Shown in pieces: positions 1 through 9,206 of a stretch of 64,000 bases of DNA (its first letter is position 1; each line of letters opens with the position of its first letter). The DNA lies in NCBI GenBank assembly GCA_001636495.1, contig KV440964.1, positions 3,364,666 through 3,428,665 on the forward strand. Direction: 5' to 3'. Below the pieces are notes generated by a model. That model ran no database searches. It was not told the origin of the DNA and was given only the letters and a program-made list of their open reading frames with translations. Both the position numbers and the translations under genes were made by a program. The stretch is from Sutcliffiella horikoshii. GTDB lineage: Bacteria > Bacillota > Bacilli > Bacillales > Bacillaceae_I.

Positions 1-748
1 CGCGCCAACCGGCCATATTAAAAGTTTTCGACAATGTGTATATTTCAATGCCGACATCTTTCGCACCAGGCGTCTGGAGAAAACTTTTTGGTTTTTTCCC
101 ATCAAATCCGATAGCACCATAAGCGAAGTCGTGTACGACACAAATATCGTGCTGATTTGCAATGTCCACCGTTTTTTTAAAAAACGCAGAAGTCGCCACA
201 GCCCCTGTCGGATTATTGGGATAATTGAGGAACATTAGCTTTGCTTCCGCTAAAACTTCCGGATTGATATCTTCATAGTTTGGTAAAAAGTGATATACTT
301 CTTTTAGTGGCATATATTCCATTTTCGCTTTCGCCAATGCCACACCTGACCAATAATCGGGGTAGCCTGGATCTGGGACTAGCACAGTATCTCCTTCATT
401 CAATAAACACTGAGGTATTTCCACAAGTCCCGCTTTCCCACCAAAAAGGATGGCTACTTCTGTATTCGGATCTATGTCGACATCGTATTCCCTTTTATAG
501 AATGTCGCAATGGCTTCTTTGAAAAAAAGATGCCCCTGAAATGGGGAGTATTTGTGATGACTCGGTTTTTCCACAGCCTCTTGCAATGATTTTACAATAT
601 GTTCAGGTGTGGGTTGGTCCGGGTTCCCTTGTCCAAGATTGATGACATCATGACCTTGTGCCATGACATTCCCCACTTTTTCAACCAAAGAGGCAAAAAA
701 CTGTTTCGGCAGTGTATTCAACAATTCAGATTGTTGGAAATGTTTCAT
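1..748 (-). CDS. mtnE: Methionine (KMTB) aminotransferase MtnE, 3' end outside window
   Basis: PLP-dependent class I aminotransferase. In methionine salvage it transaminates 4-methylthio-2-oxobutyrate to methionine. The frame opens at ATG 748 (MKHFQQSELL) and stays open to the left edge, giving about 249 of roughly 395 residues. Visible motifs are NLGQGNPDQPTPEH, DPGYPDYWSG, NYPNNPTGA and the PLP-lysine region TLSKTFNMAGWR close to base 1. It is divergent from mtnU, as in B. subtilis (ykrV/ykrU). The short leader to the predicted promoter holds no S-box. Family assignment is firm; the salvage role rests on the neighbours. Confidence 0.9.
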   Translation of the reverse strand, partial: MKHFQQSELLNTLPKQFFASLVEKVGNVMAQGHDVINLGQGNPDQPTPEHIVKSLQEAVEKPSHHKYSPFQGHLFFKEAIATFYKREYDVDIDPNTEVAILFGGKAGLVEIPQCLLNEGDTVLVPDPGYPDYWSGVALAKAKMEYMPLKEVYHFLPNYEDINPEVLAEAKLMFLNYPNNPTGAVATSAFFKKTVDIANQHDICVVHDFAYGAIGFDGKKPKSFLQTPGAKDVGIEIYTLSKTFNMAGWR

Positions 749-772
749 CTTGTTCACCTACTTTAAAAATTC

Positions 773-800
773 TTGAAATCCTAGTCACAAATCATATATG
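773..800 (+). promoter_or_regulatory. Predicted sigma-A promoter of mtnU
   Basis: TTGAAA, 16 bases, TATATG on the plus strand, about 47 bp before the mtnU start. The -10 is imperfect. It shares bases with the divergent mtnE promoter. Confidence 0.35.
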
Positions 801-819
801 GTTAGATTCAACTTGTAAA
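791..819 (-). promoter_or_regulatory. Predicted sigma-A promoter of mtnE
   Basis: On the minus strand TTTACA, 17 bases, then TATGAT. It lies about 45 bp upstream of the mtnE start and overlaps the predicted mtnU promoter on the other strand, so the two genes may compete for polymerase. Prediction by eye only. Confidence 0.45.
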
Positions 820-846
820 GTATTTTTTCAACGGAGGGATATTCCT

Positions 847-1629
847 ATGAAATGGAAAATAACGTGTGTGCAATTTGATGTAGCCTTCGGTGATCCCGAA
901 GCGAATATAGAAAAAGTATGTGAGCTTTTGACAGTAGCAGGCAAGGATCGTCCTGATATCATTGTTCTTCCTGAACTTTGGTCCACAGGCTACGACCTTG
1001 GACGCCTCGATAAGATTGCTGATTCAGGCGGCTTCGTTACCACTAAGTTCCTTAAATCCGCCGCAAAGGAGTTACATAGTCACATTGTTGGTGGTTCGGT
1101 TGCAAAAAAAACGAACAAAGGGATTTATAATACAATGATTACTGTAAATAACAATGGAGAGGTTGCCGGCGAATACAGCAAGCTGCATCTGTTCCGGTTA
1201 ATGGACGAACATCACTTCCTTCAACCTGGCAAGACCGATGGCATGTTTGAACTAGATGGGGAAACCTGTGCTGGTTTCATCTGTTATGATATCCGCTTCC
1301 CCGAGTGGATTCGCGCCCACACTACAAAAGATGCAAAAGCAATTTTCGTAGTTGCTGAATGGCCACTGGCAAGGGTCGATCATTGGCGTACATTGCTTAT
1401 TGCCCGTGCCATCGAAAATCAGTGCTATGTGATTGCATGTAACCGATCTGGTGCAGACCCGAAGAATACCTTCGCAGGGCATTCCATGATCATCGATCCT
1501 TGGGGCGAAATACTGGCTGAAGCCGGTGAAGGAGAAGAAATCATTACAGCTGAAATCGACTTGGCAAAAGTGGATGAAGTGAGAAAAAGAATTCCGATTT
1601 TCGAGGATAGAAGACCGCAGTATTATTGA
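847..1629 (+). CDS. mtnU: Nitrilase-family omega-amidase MtnU
   Basis: Carbon-nitrogen hydrolase of 260 aa, the usual length for YkrU/MtnU. It probably hydrolyses the 2-oxoglutaramate released when MtnE uses glutamine as amino donor. The Glu-Lys-Cys catalytic triad is visible in VLPELW, EYSKLHLF and FICYDIRFPE. The start was set at ATG 847 because GGAGGG lies just upstream and the protein then begins MKWKITCVQFD, as in the family. The frame is open upstream to 712, but that stretch lacks homology and holds the promoter. A shared terminator with the convergent cold-shock gene follows. Confidence 0.92.
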   Translation: MKWKITCVQFDVAFGDPEANIEKVCELLTVAGKDRPDIIVLPELWSTGYDLGRLDKIADSGGFVTTKFLKSAAKELHSHIVGGSVAKKTNKGIYNTMITVNNNGEVAGEYSKLHLFRLMDEHHFLQPGKTDGMFELDGETCAGFICYDIRFPEWIRAHTTKDAKAIFVVAEWPLARVDHWRTLLIARAIENQCYVIACNRSGADPKNTFAGHSMIIDPWGEILAEAGEGEEIITAEIDLAKVDEVRKRIPIFEDRRPQYY

Positions 1630-1689
1630 TTCGGTGTATGACCGTTCCTTTCCGCTGCAGGCAAAAAAAACACATATTCAATCCAAAAT

Positions 1690-1718
1690 AAAAAGGACCC
1701 CTAAATGGAGTCCTTTTC
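1690..1718. terminator. Bidirectional terminator between mtnU and the cold-shock gene
   Basis: AAAAGGACCC and GGAGTCCTTTT form a stem flanked by A and T runs, so it can work for both convergent genes. Confidence 0.75.
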
Positions 1719-1731
1719 TATTTGGCTAGCA

Positions 1732-1947
<216 letters not shown>

Positions 1948-2047
1948 TTAACCCACGTAAATATTACTATTCTTGCTCTTTGAAACATTTCAAGACGAAA
2001 ACTTGTTTCTGACTTTCCATATATTCACGAACAAAAATAATAGTTTA

Positions 2048-2076
2048 ATAATAACAGGTGCCCATTATTTTTTCAA
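2048..2076 (-). promoter_or_regulatory. Sigma-A promoter of the cold-shock gene with long leader
   Basis: TTGAAA, 17 bases, TATTAT on the minus strand. The expected transcript begins near 2041, which leaves a leader of about 110 nt before the start codon. Confidence 0.6.
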
Positions 2077-2211
2077 GGTTTTAACCACACAATTCTCACA
2101 ATTCTACTCATTTTTTCGAAATAATCAGATATCTGTAATTCACTCATAAAAACACAACACGTCCTTTGAAAAGGTTCTTTTCCTGAGAAAAAATAACTTT
2201 CAAAAAACCTG

Positions 2212-2241
2212 TTGACATTCCTCCTCCCACCTTGTTATTAT
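2212..2241 (+). promoter_or_regulatory. Promoter of the mtnK-mtnA operon
   Basis: TTGACA at 2212 is followed by TATTAT (2236, spacing 18) or TTATTA (2235, spacing 17). It sits about 60 bp before the SAM riboswitch. Confidence 0.6.
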
Positions 2242-2300
2242 TTTTAACAAGCAATAATTTTCACACAATTAAATACATTCGCAATATATTTTATTGCGAT

Positions 2301-2460
2301 CTCTTATCAAGAGCAGGTGGAGGGATTTGGCCCGATGAAACCCAGCAACCGACCGTAATACTGTTGTGAGACAGGGCGTTACAAGTATGTATACGCCGAA
2401 CGTAATCGTTCATAAGGCACGGTGCTAATTCCAGCAGAAGTTATTTCTGGCAGATAAGAG
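2301..2460 (+). promoter_or_regulatory. SAM-I (S-box) riboswitch
   Basis: S-box aptamer. P1 arms CTCTTATC and GATAAGAG close the element. The core GGAGGGATTTGGCCC, GATGAAACCCAGCAACC, GGCACGGTGCTAATTCC and CAGATAAGAG are all present. SAM binding favours the downstream terminator and switches off the salvage kinase and isomerase. It belongs to mtnK-mtnA, as in B. subtilis. Confidence 0.96.
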
Positions 2461-2477
2461 GGGAGAAGTCTACTCTT

Positions 2478-2514
2478 CAAGCCTCTTTCTTATGGAAAGG
2501 GGCTTTTATTTTTG
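2478..2514 (+). terminator. Riboswitch expression-platform terminator
   Basis: AAGCCTCTTTC and GGAAAGGGGCTT pair and are followed by TTATTTTT. The stem lies directly after the S-box aptamer, so this is the regulated terminator. Confidence 0.85.
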
Positions 2515-2573
2515 ACATAATCGCCCCGCTCTAAATTTTCACAACAAATCATAACCCGGGGGGAAATTAATAT

Positions 2574-3770
2574 ATGACGATCACCGCAACTACAAGCTAT
2601 GAACCATTAACAGAAACTACAGCCGTATCATTGGCGAAGGACCTTGAATTTTTCAAAGAAGGCGCACTGTTGCATTGCCAGGAAATCGGCGATGGCAACC
2701 TAAACCTTGTTTTTCATATCAGAGATGAAAACAATACAGGAATCATCATCAAACAGGCACTGCCTTATGCCAAAGTGGTGGGTGAAAGCTGGCCTCTCAC
2801 CTTGCACCGTGCCACCATTGAGGGAGACTATTTGAAGAATGCGGCAACACTTGTCCCTAATCTTGTTCCGAAAGTATATTATACAAACGAAGAATTGGCG
2901 ATTACGATTATGGAAGACCTTTCTCATCTTGAAATCGTGAGAAACGGTTTTATTGGCGGCAAGGACTATCCTCTTCTTTCCAAGCACATCGGGGAATATT
3001 TGGCCAAAACATTATTCTATACATCAGATTTCGGTTTGAACCAGCAGGAAAAAAAGAAGTTACAACAGCAATTTGCCAATCCTGAACTTTGTAAAATTAC
3101 AGAAGATCTTGTTTTCACAGACCCTTTCTTCGACAGCGAGACGAACAGCTATGAGCCAGAACTTCTTGGTGCAGTTGAAGAACTTTGGAAAAATGAAACA
3201 TTAAAACTTGAAGTGGCGAAACTGAAATACAAGTTTCTGACAAATGGGGAAGCACTTCTACATGGAGATCTTCATACCGGAAGTATTTTTGCCAACGACA
3301 TTGATACAAAGGTGATTGATCCTGAATTTGCTTATTTTGGGCCTATCGGGTTTGATATTGGTCAATTCTTTGCGAACATTTTACTGCAAGCCATCACCCG
3401 ATCAGACGATGAAAGAGTCGCTATTACAACCCATCTTCATCAAGTATGGGAGGTTTTCACTTCCACTTTCTCTGACCTATGGAAAACGGCCAGTGTGGAG
3501 CAGTTCACTACAACACCAGGTTATTTGGATTATGTGCTAAAGAAAGTGTTTGCGGAGGCATCCGGTTTTGCGGGGTGTGAAGTTATCAGGCGCACCATTG
3601 GATTGGCACATGTAGCAGACCTGGACACTATCCAGCCTTTCGCCAAGCGCATTGCAACAAAGCAAAAAGCTCTGGAGCTTGGGAGACTTCTAATCTTGGA
3701 TGCAACAAACTTCAAGAACACCAAAGAGATAGAATCTGCATTTGAGAATGTATTAAAGGGGAATGAATGA
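2574..3770 (+). CDS. mtnK: S-methyl-5-thioribose kinase MtnK
   Basis: Phosphorylates methylthioribose to methylthioribose-1-phosphate. The protein has 398 aa (family about 397) with an APH-like kinase fold. The catalytic loop HGDLHTGSI and the metal-binding stretch VIDPEFAYFGPIGFDIG are present. GGGGGGAAA precedes ATG 2574. It is first in an operon under the S-box, with mtnA starting 3 bp after its stop. Confidence 0.96.
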   Translation: MTITATTSYEPLTETTAVSLAKDLEFFKEGALLHCQEIGDGNLNLVFHIRDENNTGIIIKQALPYAKVVGESWPLTLHRATIEGDYLKNAATLVPNLVPKVYYTNEELAITIMEDLSHLEIVRNGFIGGKDYPLLSKHIGEYLAKTLFYTSDFGLNQQEKKKLQQQFANPELCKITEDLVFTDPFFDSETNSYEPELLGAVEELWKNETLKLEVAKLKYKFLTNGEALLHGDLHTGSIFANDIDTKVIDPEFAYFGPIGFDIGQFFANILLQAITRSDDERVAITTHLHQVWEVFTSTFSDLWKTASVEQFTTTPGYLDYVLKKVFAEASGFAGCEVIRRTIGLAHVADLDTIQPFAKRIATKQKALELGRLLILDATNFKNTKEIESAFENVLKGNE

Positions 3771-3773
3771 CTT

Positions 3774-4823
3774 ATGACTGCAACTACAAGCCTTCCACTA
3801 TCTGTAGAGTGGAAGGATACGTATATTCAACTATTAGATCAACAGAAATTACCTCAGGAAACGGTTTTTCTTGAGCTGAAAACCATTGATGATGTGTTTG
3901 ATGCCATTGTCACTTTAAAAGTAAGAGGTGCACCGGCTATTGGGATAACGGCCGCATACGGACTTGCGCTTGCCGCAAATTCCTATGAGACTGAGAGTCT
4001 TGAAGATTTTCATATACTATTAAAAAAGGATAGGGACTACTTGGCTACCTCCCGCCCAACCGCGGTCAATCTGTTTTGGGCGATTGACCGTCTAATCCAG
4101 ATCTCTTTGAATGCTTCCTCTGTAAACGAAGCCAAAACAAATCTTGTCCATGAAGCCATTCAGATTCAATTGGAGGATGAAACCACTTGCCGACATATCG
4201 GAGAGCACGCCCTTTCCCTTTTTCAAAAGAATGATAAGGTCCTGACAATCTGCAATGCAGGGTCCATTGCAACAGCCAGATACGGCACAGCATTGGCTCC
4301 TTTCCACCTTGCAAAAGAACAGGATTTCCCTATCAGTGTCTATGCAAGTGAAACTAGGCCTGTTCTACAGGGAGCACGCTTAACGGCATGGGAGCTGCAA
4401 CAATCCGGGGTGGACGTCACCTTGATTACCGATAATATGGCAGCACATACCATCAAAACCAAGAACATTAGTGCCATCATTGTCGGCGCAGACCGAATTA
4501 CCGCAAACGGAGATACTGCGAACAAAATTGGCACATATGGTCTTGCCATTCTTGCAAAATCGTTTGGCATCCCTTTTTATGTTGCTGCTCCATTGTCTAC
4601 TTTTGACCTTTCCAGAAAGACCGGGGAAGAGATTGAAATTGAAGAAAGAAATCCAAGGGAGATTACCCACCTTGGAGACCAAGCAATCGCACCTGAGGGC
4701 ATTCCTGTCTTCAACCCGGCATTTGATGTCACACCAAATGACCTGATTACCGCCATCATTACGGAAAAAGGAATCATCCGAGGCAACTACACCGAAGCGA
4801 TTCCAACCTTATTCCATAACTAA
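3774..4823 (+). CDS. mtnA: Methylthioribose-1-phosphate isomerase MtnA
   Basis: Converts methylthioribose-1-phosphate to methylthioribulose-1-phosphate. It is an eIF2B-alpha-like protein of 349 aa. Substrate and catalytic regions are visible: [14 protein letters not shown], the cysteine in [14 protein letters not shown], and the aspartate in [16 protein letters not shown]. It is the second gene of the S-box operon. The later steps (mtnW, X, B, D) are not in the window and probably lie beyond the left edge. Confidence 0.96.
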   Translation: MTATTSLPLSVEWKDTYIQLLDQQKLPQETVFLELKTIDDVFDAIVTLKVRGAPAIGITAAYGLALAANSYETESLEDFHILLKKDRDYLATSRPTAVNLFWAIDRLIQISLNASSVNEAKTNLVHEAIQIQLEDETTCRHIGEHALSLFQKNDKVLTICNAGSIATARYGTALAPFHLAKEQDFPISVYASETRPVLQGARLTAWELQQSGVDVTLITDNMAAHTIKTKNISAIIVGADRITANGDTANKIGTYGLAILAKSFGIPFYVAAPLSTFDLSRKTGEEIEIEERNPREITHLGDQAIAPEGIPVFNPAFDVTPNDLITAIITEKGIIRGNYTEAIPTLFHN

Positions 4824-4827
4824 CATT

Positions 4828-4862
4828 AAGAAAAACCGTGCAGAAACCGCCCGGTCCTTTTA
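4828..4862 (+). terminator. Terminator after mtnA
   Basis: ACCGTGC, AGAAACC and GCCCGGT form an imperfect hairpin followed by CCTTTT. A near copy with a perfect stem is at 18636, and there too a dyad repeat follows. Confidence 0.55.
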
Positions 4863-4887
4863 ATGCTAAAAAACTTTAGTTGTAGGG

Positions 4888-5081
4888 TTAATCACCGCTG
4901 TTCCTTTTCGCAAATAGCTACGCTTTCCGCGGGGCGACCTTGAGCCTCCTCGGCAAGCCTGCGGGGTCTCAAGATTGTCGCTACTCCCCCGCTGGAGTCT
5001 ACGCTATTTGCTCCAATCCACAGCTGGAAATGACAAAAACTTAACTTAATAAGCGAAGCGCCTGGAACGGAAATCAACCGG
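4888..5081 (+). repeat. Dyad repeat, copy A
   Basis: Intergenic element with the family core CTTTCCGCGGGGCGACC, CTTGAGCCTCC, GCGGGGTCTCAAG and GTCGCTAC. The core folds on itself through CTTGAG/CTCAAG and CGAC/GTCG. An inverted end piece (AAGCGAAGCGCCTGG) follows at 5051, so this copy looks composite. It fills most of the 379-bp gap after mtnA; no gene was seen there. Confidence 0.8.
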
Positions 5082-5202
5082 ATTATATGCTCTCATATAT
5101 TTCAATCAAAGGACAAAAGGATCCATTACAGCACAATGGATCCTTAAAGTATGTATGGAAAGTAGCACTTCCATAGTTCTGATGTTGTTGTCCTCACATT
5201 TC

Positions 5203-5793
5203 TTACTTGGCCCACATTTCCCTAGGGTTCAATTCATAAATACCGGCTTCCCTGTACATATAATGATTGATGATAAATTCCCTTCTGATTGTTGCATAGT
5301 CTTCATGAAACTGTTGGATATGTTCATTTATTTCCTTCTCACTATACTTCTTCCCAAGCTCCAATCCTTTAACAATGTGTTCAAAAATAATCAATTTCTT
5401 CTTCCTTTGCGCCGGGATAGTCTTTAACGTTCCATCCTTGGCCAGGAAGTTTTGCAGGATCTGCTCCCTTTCTTTCTGATCTTCCATACTCTTATCCCCT
5501 TTGCCACTTCTACTTAAAACGGTAAACAAGCCTTCATGGTGAATCTCCAAAGCTTTCTGATTCAAATAGTAGTAAACAGTATTTTTTTCTCTTCTTTCAT
5601 AAACCGCACTTATCTCTTTTAGCTTTGCTATGTGATGGGAGATAGTGGGAGGTTTTACCCCTAGCCTTTCTGCAAGCTCTTGTCCACTTAGAGGTTCTTC
5701 TTCCGAAGCCAATAAGACCAACAGCTTGATTCTTGTCGTATCACCCATCACCTTATAGAAATTCACTAGCTTATCCAGTTGCAGAATTACCAC
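5203..5793 (-). CDS. ArsR-type HTH regulator with DUF2087-like C-terminus
   Basis: Residues about 5-85 form a winged helix of the ArsR/HTH_5 type (TTRIKLLVLL, LSGQELAERLGV, TISHHIAKLKE). Residues about 110-190 resemble DUF2087 (KTIPAQRKKKLIIFEHI). No metal-binding Cys/His pattern of classical ArsR sensors is visible, so the ligand is unknown. The given start is GTG 5793, but the only ribosome site (AAGAGGTGG) overlaps it and would better serve a CTG at 5784. A palindrome lies just upstream and suggests autoregulation. Confidence 0.8.
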   Translation of the reverse strand: MVILQLDKLVNFYKVMGDTTRIKLLVLLASEEEPLSGQELAERLGVKPPTISHHIAKLKEISAVYERREKNTVYYYLNQKALEIHHEGLFTVLSRSGKGDKSMEDQKEREQILQNFLAKDGTLKTIPAQRKKKLIIFEHIVKGLELGKKYSEKEINEHIQQFHEDYATIRREFIINHYMYREAGIYELNPREMWAK

Positions 5794-5815
5794 CTCTTAA
5801 AATAAATTCGACGAC

Positions 5816-5839
5816 CATCTAATTAGATGTTAATCTAAT
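5816..5839. promoter_or_regulatory. Operator-like palindrome upstream of the ArsR-type gene
   Basis: CATCTAATTAGATG (5816-5829) is a perfect palindrome, and ATCTAAT recurs at 5833. It lies about 25 bp before the regulator's coding region, a common arrangement for a self-repressing ArsR protein. Binding is inferred. Confidence 0.45.
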
Positions 5840-5851
5840 CATTTAAAACTT

Positions 5852-5962
5852 TCAACCCTTTTTCTTTTCTTTTTTTAAAATTGCTTCTTTATCTTGTTCA
5901 CTAATAATATTTAGCTTTGTTAGTACCTCTGTATAAAAGATGAGTTTATTTGTTCTCCCCAC
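5852..5962 (-). CDS. Possible 36-aa basic small protein
   Basis: A GTG-start frame preceded by CAGGAG encodes MGRTNKLIFYTEVLTKL, continues NIISEQDKEAI and ends in a Lys/Glu tail. Spacing from the ribosome site is about 9 bases; another in-frame GTG lies at 5968. The composition is protein-like and the frame fills the gap between ogt and the ArsR-type gene, but I recognise no family. Confidence 0.35.
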   Translation of the reverse strand: MGRTNKLIFYTEVLTKLNIISEQDKEAILKKEKKKG

Positions 5963-6118
5963 TGTCACCAACTCCTGTTTTGCCCTTAAGCAACTTTTTT
6001 TATCTTAGTAAATTATATGAAGAAAAATAAGAGATGATACAGGTTAGCGGAATGAATGCAAAAAAAATACGATAGATTTAGATCTACCGCACAAGTCATA
6101 ATAAAAGACTGCTCTCTT

Positions 6119-6607
6119 CTATATCAACACACCTTCTAGCTTCAACAGTTGTTCTTTCATGCCGATTTTATCTCCAGCATAACCAACCATTGCCTTATTC
6201 TTTCCGATGACACGATGGCATGGAATGACAATCGGCAACGGATTTCTTCGGTTCGCCTGTCCGATAGCCCTAACCGCCAACGGCCTATTAATCTCTTTTG
6301 CTATGTCCTGGTAGCATTTCACTTCTCCATACGAGATATTACTTAATGCCTGCCAAACTTCCATCTGGAAATCTGTTCCCTTCATTTTAAACGGAACATC
6401 AAAGGTGGAACGCCTTCCCAGAAAATACTCCTCCATCTGGCTGGTCACACGTTTTAATACAGGATGATCCGGGTCATACATAAACCGTTGCTTAGAAGAA
6501 TCAGGTTGGAGGAAATCATCATTCCATTCAATTTTGACAAGATGGTTCTCCTCACAGATCATATATATTTTACCGATTGGTGTATCAAGCCCATTATAAT
6601 AGAACAT
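6119..6607 (-). CDS. ogt: Methylated-DNA--protein-cysteine S-methyltransferase
   Basis: Removes O6-alkyl groups from guanine onto its own cysteine. The acceptor motif IVIPCHRVIG is intact, with the helix-turn-helix before it (SYGEVKCYQDIAKEI) and the binding-loop region VGYAGDKIGMKEQLL after it. The start chosen is ATG 6607 (MFYYNGLDTPIG, 162 aa), which matches the family N-terminus; ATG 6637 would add ten unrelated residues. It follows the kinase gene by about 50 bp, as ogt follows kinE in B. subtilis. Confidence 0.92.
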   Translation of the reverse strand: MFYYNGLDTPIGKIYMICEENHLVKIEWNDDFLQPDSSKQRFMYDPDHPVLKRVTSQMEEYFLGRRSTFDVPFKMKGTDFQMEVWQALSNISYGEVKCYQDIAKEINRPLAVRAIGQANRRNPLPIVIPCHRVIGKNKAMVGYAGDKIGMKEQLLKLEGVLI

Positions 6608-6654
6608 GTTCACTTCCCCTTTTCCAACTAGGTTCATAAGGCCTCTCTCTTATA

Positions 6655-8865
6655 TCAATGCACAGTCGGAGATCCTATAGGCAGCCTTATATGAAAGGTC
6701 GTACCCTTTCCGAGCTCGCTGTTCACTTCAATGTTACCATTGTGCTCTTCTACTATTTTATAGCTTACCATAAGCCCCAATCCTGTTCCACGATCCTTTG
6801 TCGTATAGAACGGCTCACCTAGCTTCTTCAGTTTATCCTCCGGTATGCCGATTCCTTCATCCATAATGGAAATGAGCACTTGCTCTCCCTCCACTTTTGA
6901 GAGCGCTACTGAAACGGTACCACCTTTTGGCATCACTTCTATCGCGTTTTTAAGTATATTAATAAATACCTGTTTTAATTGATTCGGCTCGCAATAGATT
7001 TCCGGTAACCCATATTCAATGGAAGTCTCAAATTGAACATTTTCCAGTGATGCCTGCGCACTCAACAGGTCTAACGTTTCCTTCATGATAACCGCTACAC
7101 TTTTTCTTTGATAGGAGATTGCCTGCGGTTTGGCCAATACCAGAAACTCGGTAATGATGGATTCTATCCTCTTCAGCTCGGAGGTGATCACATCAAAATA
7201 CATCCCATATTGGTCTTCTTTCATGCTACTTTGCAGTAATTGAATAAAGCCTTTCAATGCCGTCATCGGGTTTCTTATCTCATGGGCGATACCTGCAGCC
7301 AGTTCCCCCACGACGGTAAGAGTATCTGACTTTCTAAGCTGATCCTCCATCTCCTTTTTTTCCGTAATGTTACGGAAGATGGTCATGTGTAGCCCTTCAA
7401 TGACATTTTTCTTTGCGGAATATTCAATGATTTGCATGCCAGCCTCAGTCTCGAGGCTTACTTCTCCACTCAGCTCTTCGCTTTCAGGACATACTTGCCA
7501 TTGGTTCTGTATATCTTGTAGCTGATCATGCTGAATATAATAATGTAGATAGTTCGCCATCAACTCCTCTTTGGATAGATTCAAAATCTTGCTGGCATTC
7601 GGATTCGCATCAATGATGTTACACCTATTATCCCATAAAAGGATCCCATCCATGGCGTTATCAAAAATCTTCCTGAATTTCTGCTCACTTTCCCTTAGGT
7701 CCTTCTCCATTTTCCTGCGTTCACTGACATTACGGAAAATGATCATATTATAACCATCAATAATGCCCTTATTAGCTGTAAATTCAAGAAGTTTCTTTTG
7801 ACCGTTCGGCATATGAAACTCCAACTCTTCCCTAATTTCCCCATTTGCAACAAACTGTTTCATGATGGAAAATACTTTCTTATTCTGCCTTGGCACAAAA
7901 CAGTGAAGCTTGGAATGAATTAGCTCATCCAACGGAAGTTCGAATGCTCTGCTTGCAGCCGGGTTTGCCCGCATGATTTCCCCGCTATTATCTACCAGCA
8001 CAATCGCATCCAGGGCATGTTGGAACATTTCCCTGAATCTCTCTTCACTCTTCTGAAGCTGAAGCTCCATGTTCCGTTTTTCCGTCACATCCCTCATGAT
8101 GGCAAGGTAATAGTCATCATAGATGTTCGCTGTGATGGTCACTTCGAATGTCTTACGCTCACCTGTATGAAGAATTACCGGAAGCTCCCCTCTCACTCTG
8201 CCATGATTATCAAGAAGGTTCCAGATTTTCTTCATTTTGTATTGAAAATCCTCTTCGACAAAATCATCCAGCTTGGACTGAAGAAGATCGAGTTTCGGCA
8301 TGGCAAAATTGGAACAGAAAGCCGGGTTTACGTCAATAAAATACCCCTCCCTATCAAACACAACAATGCCATCCACCGCCCGATTAATGACATCATGATA
8401 CATTTGCTTGCTTTTGTTCGACTCTTTCTCCAGTTTCTTTCTGGCGGTTATATCACGGATGATGCATATGTCCAGCCCGCTTTCATCCGGGTTCCTCACT
8501 GCCGAATACTCCACCATTTTTATCGTTCCATTATCCAAGCGAACAATCAATTCATTTTTCAATTCACCTAGTTCATCCAATTGTGCTTCTTGAAGCTCCA
8601 CTTCCTCTTTCGGCATCAAATCTAGAAAATCATGCAGGTTTCTTTTCAACAGCTCCTCCTTTGATAATCCAAAAAGCTCACAAGCCTTCTGGTTCACCTG
8701 GAAGAATTCCACATTTTCATTGAACAATATAATGGCATCATTGGCATGCTCAAATGTAAGTTGCAGAAATCTGTTTTCCTTTTCAAGCTTGTGAAGCTTG
8801 TTTGTCAGAGTCTCTATCTCTACCTCCAACTTTTTGGTCTCTTCCTTCACCATGTGTTGGATCAT
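6655..8865 (-). CDS. kinE: Four-PAS sensor histidine kinase, KinE-like
   Basis: Cytosolic kinase of 736 aa (B. subtilis KinE 738). After an N-terminal coiled coil (about 5-35) come four PAS domains, roughly 36-150, 155-270, 280-395 and 400-515. The phospho-acceptor His528 lies in GIAHEIRNPM. The ATPase boxes are N (FINILKNAIEVM), G1 (DEGIGIP) and G2 (GTGLGL). There is no membrane segment and no response regulator beside it, consistent with an orphan phosphorelay kinase feeding Spo0F. The kinE-ogt neighbourhood of B. subtilis supports the name. The signal is unknown. Confidence 0.88.
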   Translation of the reverse strand: MIQHMVKEETKKLEVEIETLTNKLHKLEKENRFLQLTFEHANDAIILFNENVEFFQVNQKACELFGLSKEELLKRNLHDFLDLMPKEEVELQEAQLDELGELKNELIVRLDNGTIKMVEYSAVRNPDESGLDICIIRDITARKKLEKESNKSKQMYHDVINRAVDGIVVFDREGYFIDVNPAFCSNFAMPKLDLLQSKLDDFVEEDFQYKMKKIWNLLDNHGRVRGELPVILHTGERKTFEVTITANIYDDYYLAIMRDVTEKRNMELQLQKSEERFREMFQHALDAIVLVDNSGEIMRANPAASRAFELPLDELIHSKLHCFVPRQNKKVFSIMKQFVANGEIREELEFHMPNGQKKLLEFTANKGIIDGYNMIIFRNVSERRKMEKDLRESEQKFRKIFDNAMDGILLWDNRCNIIDANPNASKILNLSKEELMANYLHYYIQHDQLQDIQNQWQVCPESEELSGEVSLETEAGMQIIEYSAKKNVIEGLHMTIFRNITEKKEMEDQLRKSDTLTVVGELAAGIAHEIRNPMTALKGFIQLLQSSMKEDQYGMYFDVITSELKRIESIITEFLVLAKPQAISYQRKSVAVIMKETLDLLSAQASLENVQFETSIEYGLPEIYCEPNQLKQVFINILKNAIEVMPKGGTVSVALSKVEGEQVLISIMDEGIGIPEDKLKKLGEPFYTTKDRGTGLGLMVSYKIVEEHNGNIEVNSELGKGTTFHIRLPIGSPTVH

Positions 8866-9206
8866 AACTTTCCCCCACTTATCATTTATTTTCCATTGGT
8901 TTTTATATTTAGGTGACTCGATACTGTTTCATCCATATTTTTACTTTCTGTGATTAAACCGCACTTCTGCTCTTCATAAAATTCTACGTCTCCCATCTAA
9001 AATCCTTTCTTCTACATTTAACGCAATAAAAAAGTCATTTCAGAAATCTTTTTGTAATATTTACTACTTTCCTGTTGATAATGGAAGAAGGAGGAAAGTT
9101 TTGCTAGTGGCAGAAAATATCCGGCAAACCATGACTCCCGCATTTCAATTATGATAAACTGTATTAGTTATAGAATTTTTTTCACTAGGAGTATGATGGA
9201 TTTACC
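8866..9206. other. Intergenic region between kinE and the radical SAM gene
   Basis: 341 bp, AT-rich, between divergent genes. It must hold both promoters. I saw no RNA gene, no long hairpin and no dyad repeat in it. Confidence 0.5.

Noticed and set aside
9080-9150. Short ORF after AAGGAGG before the radical SAM gene
   Set aside because: It encodes only about 15 residues with no protein-like pattern.
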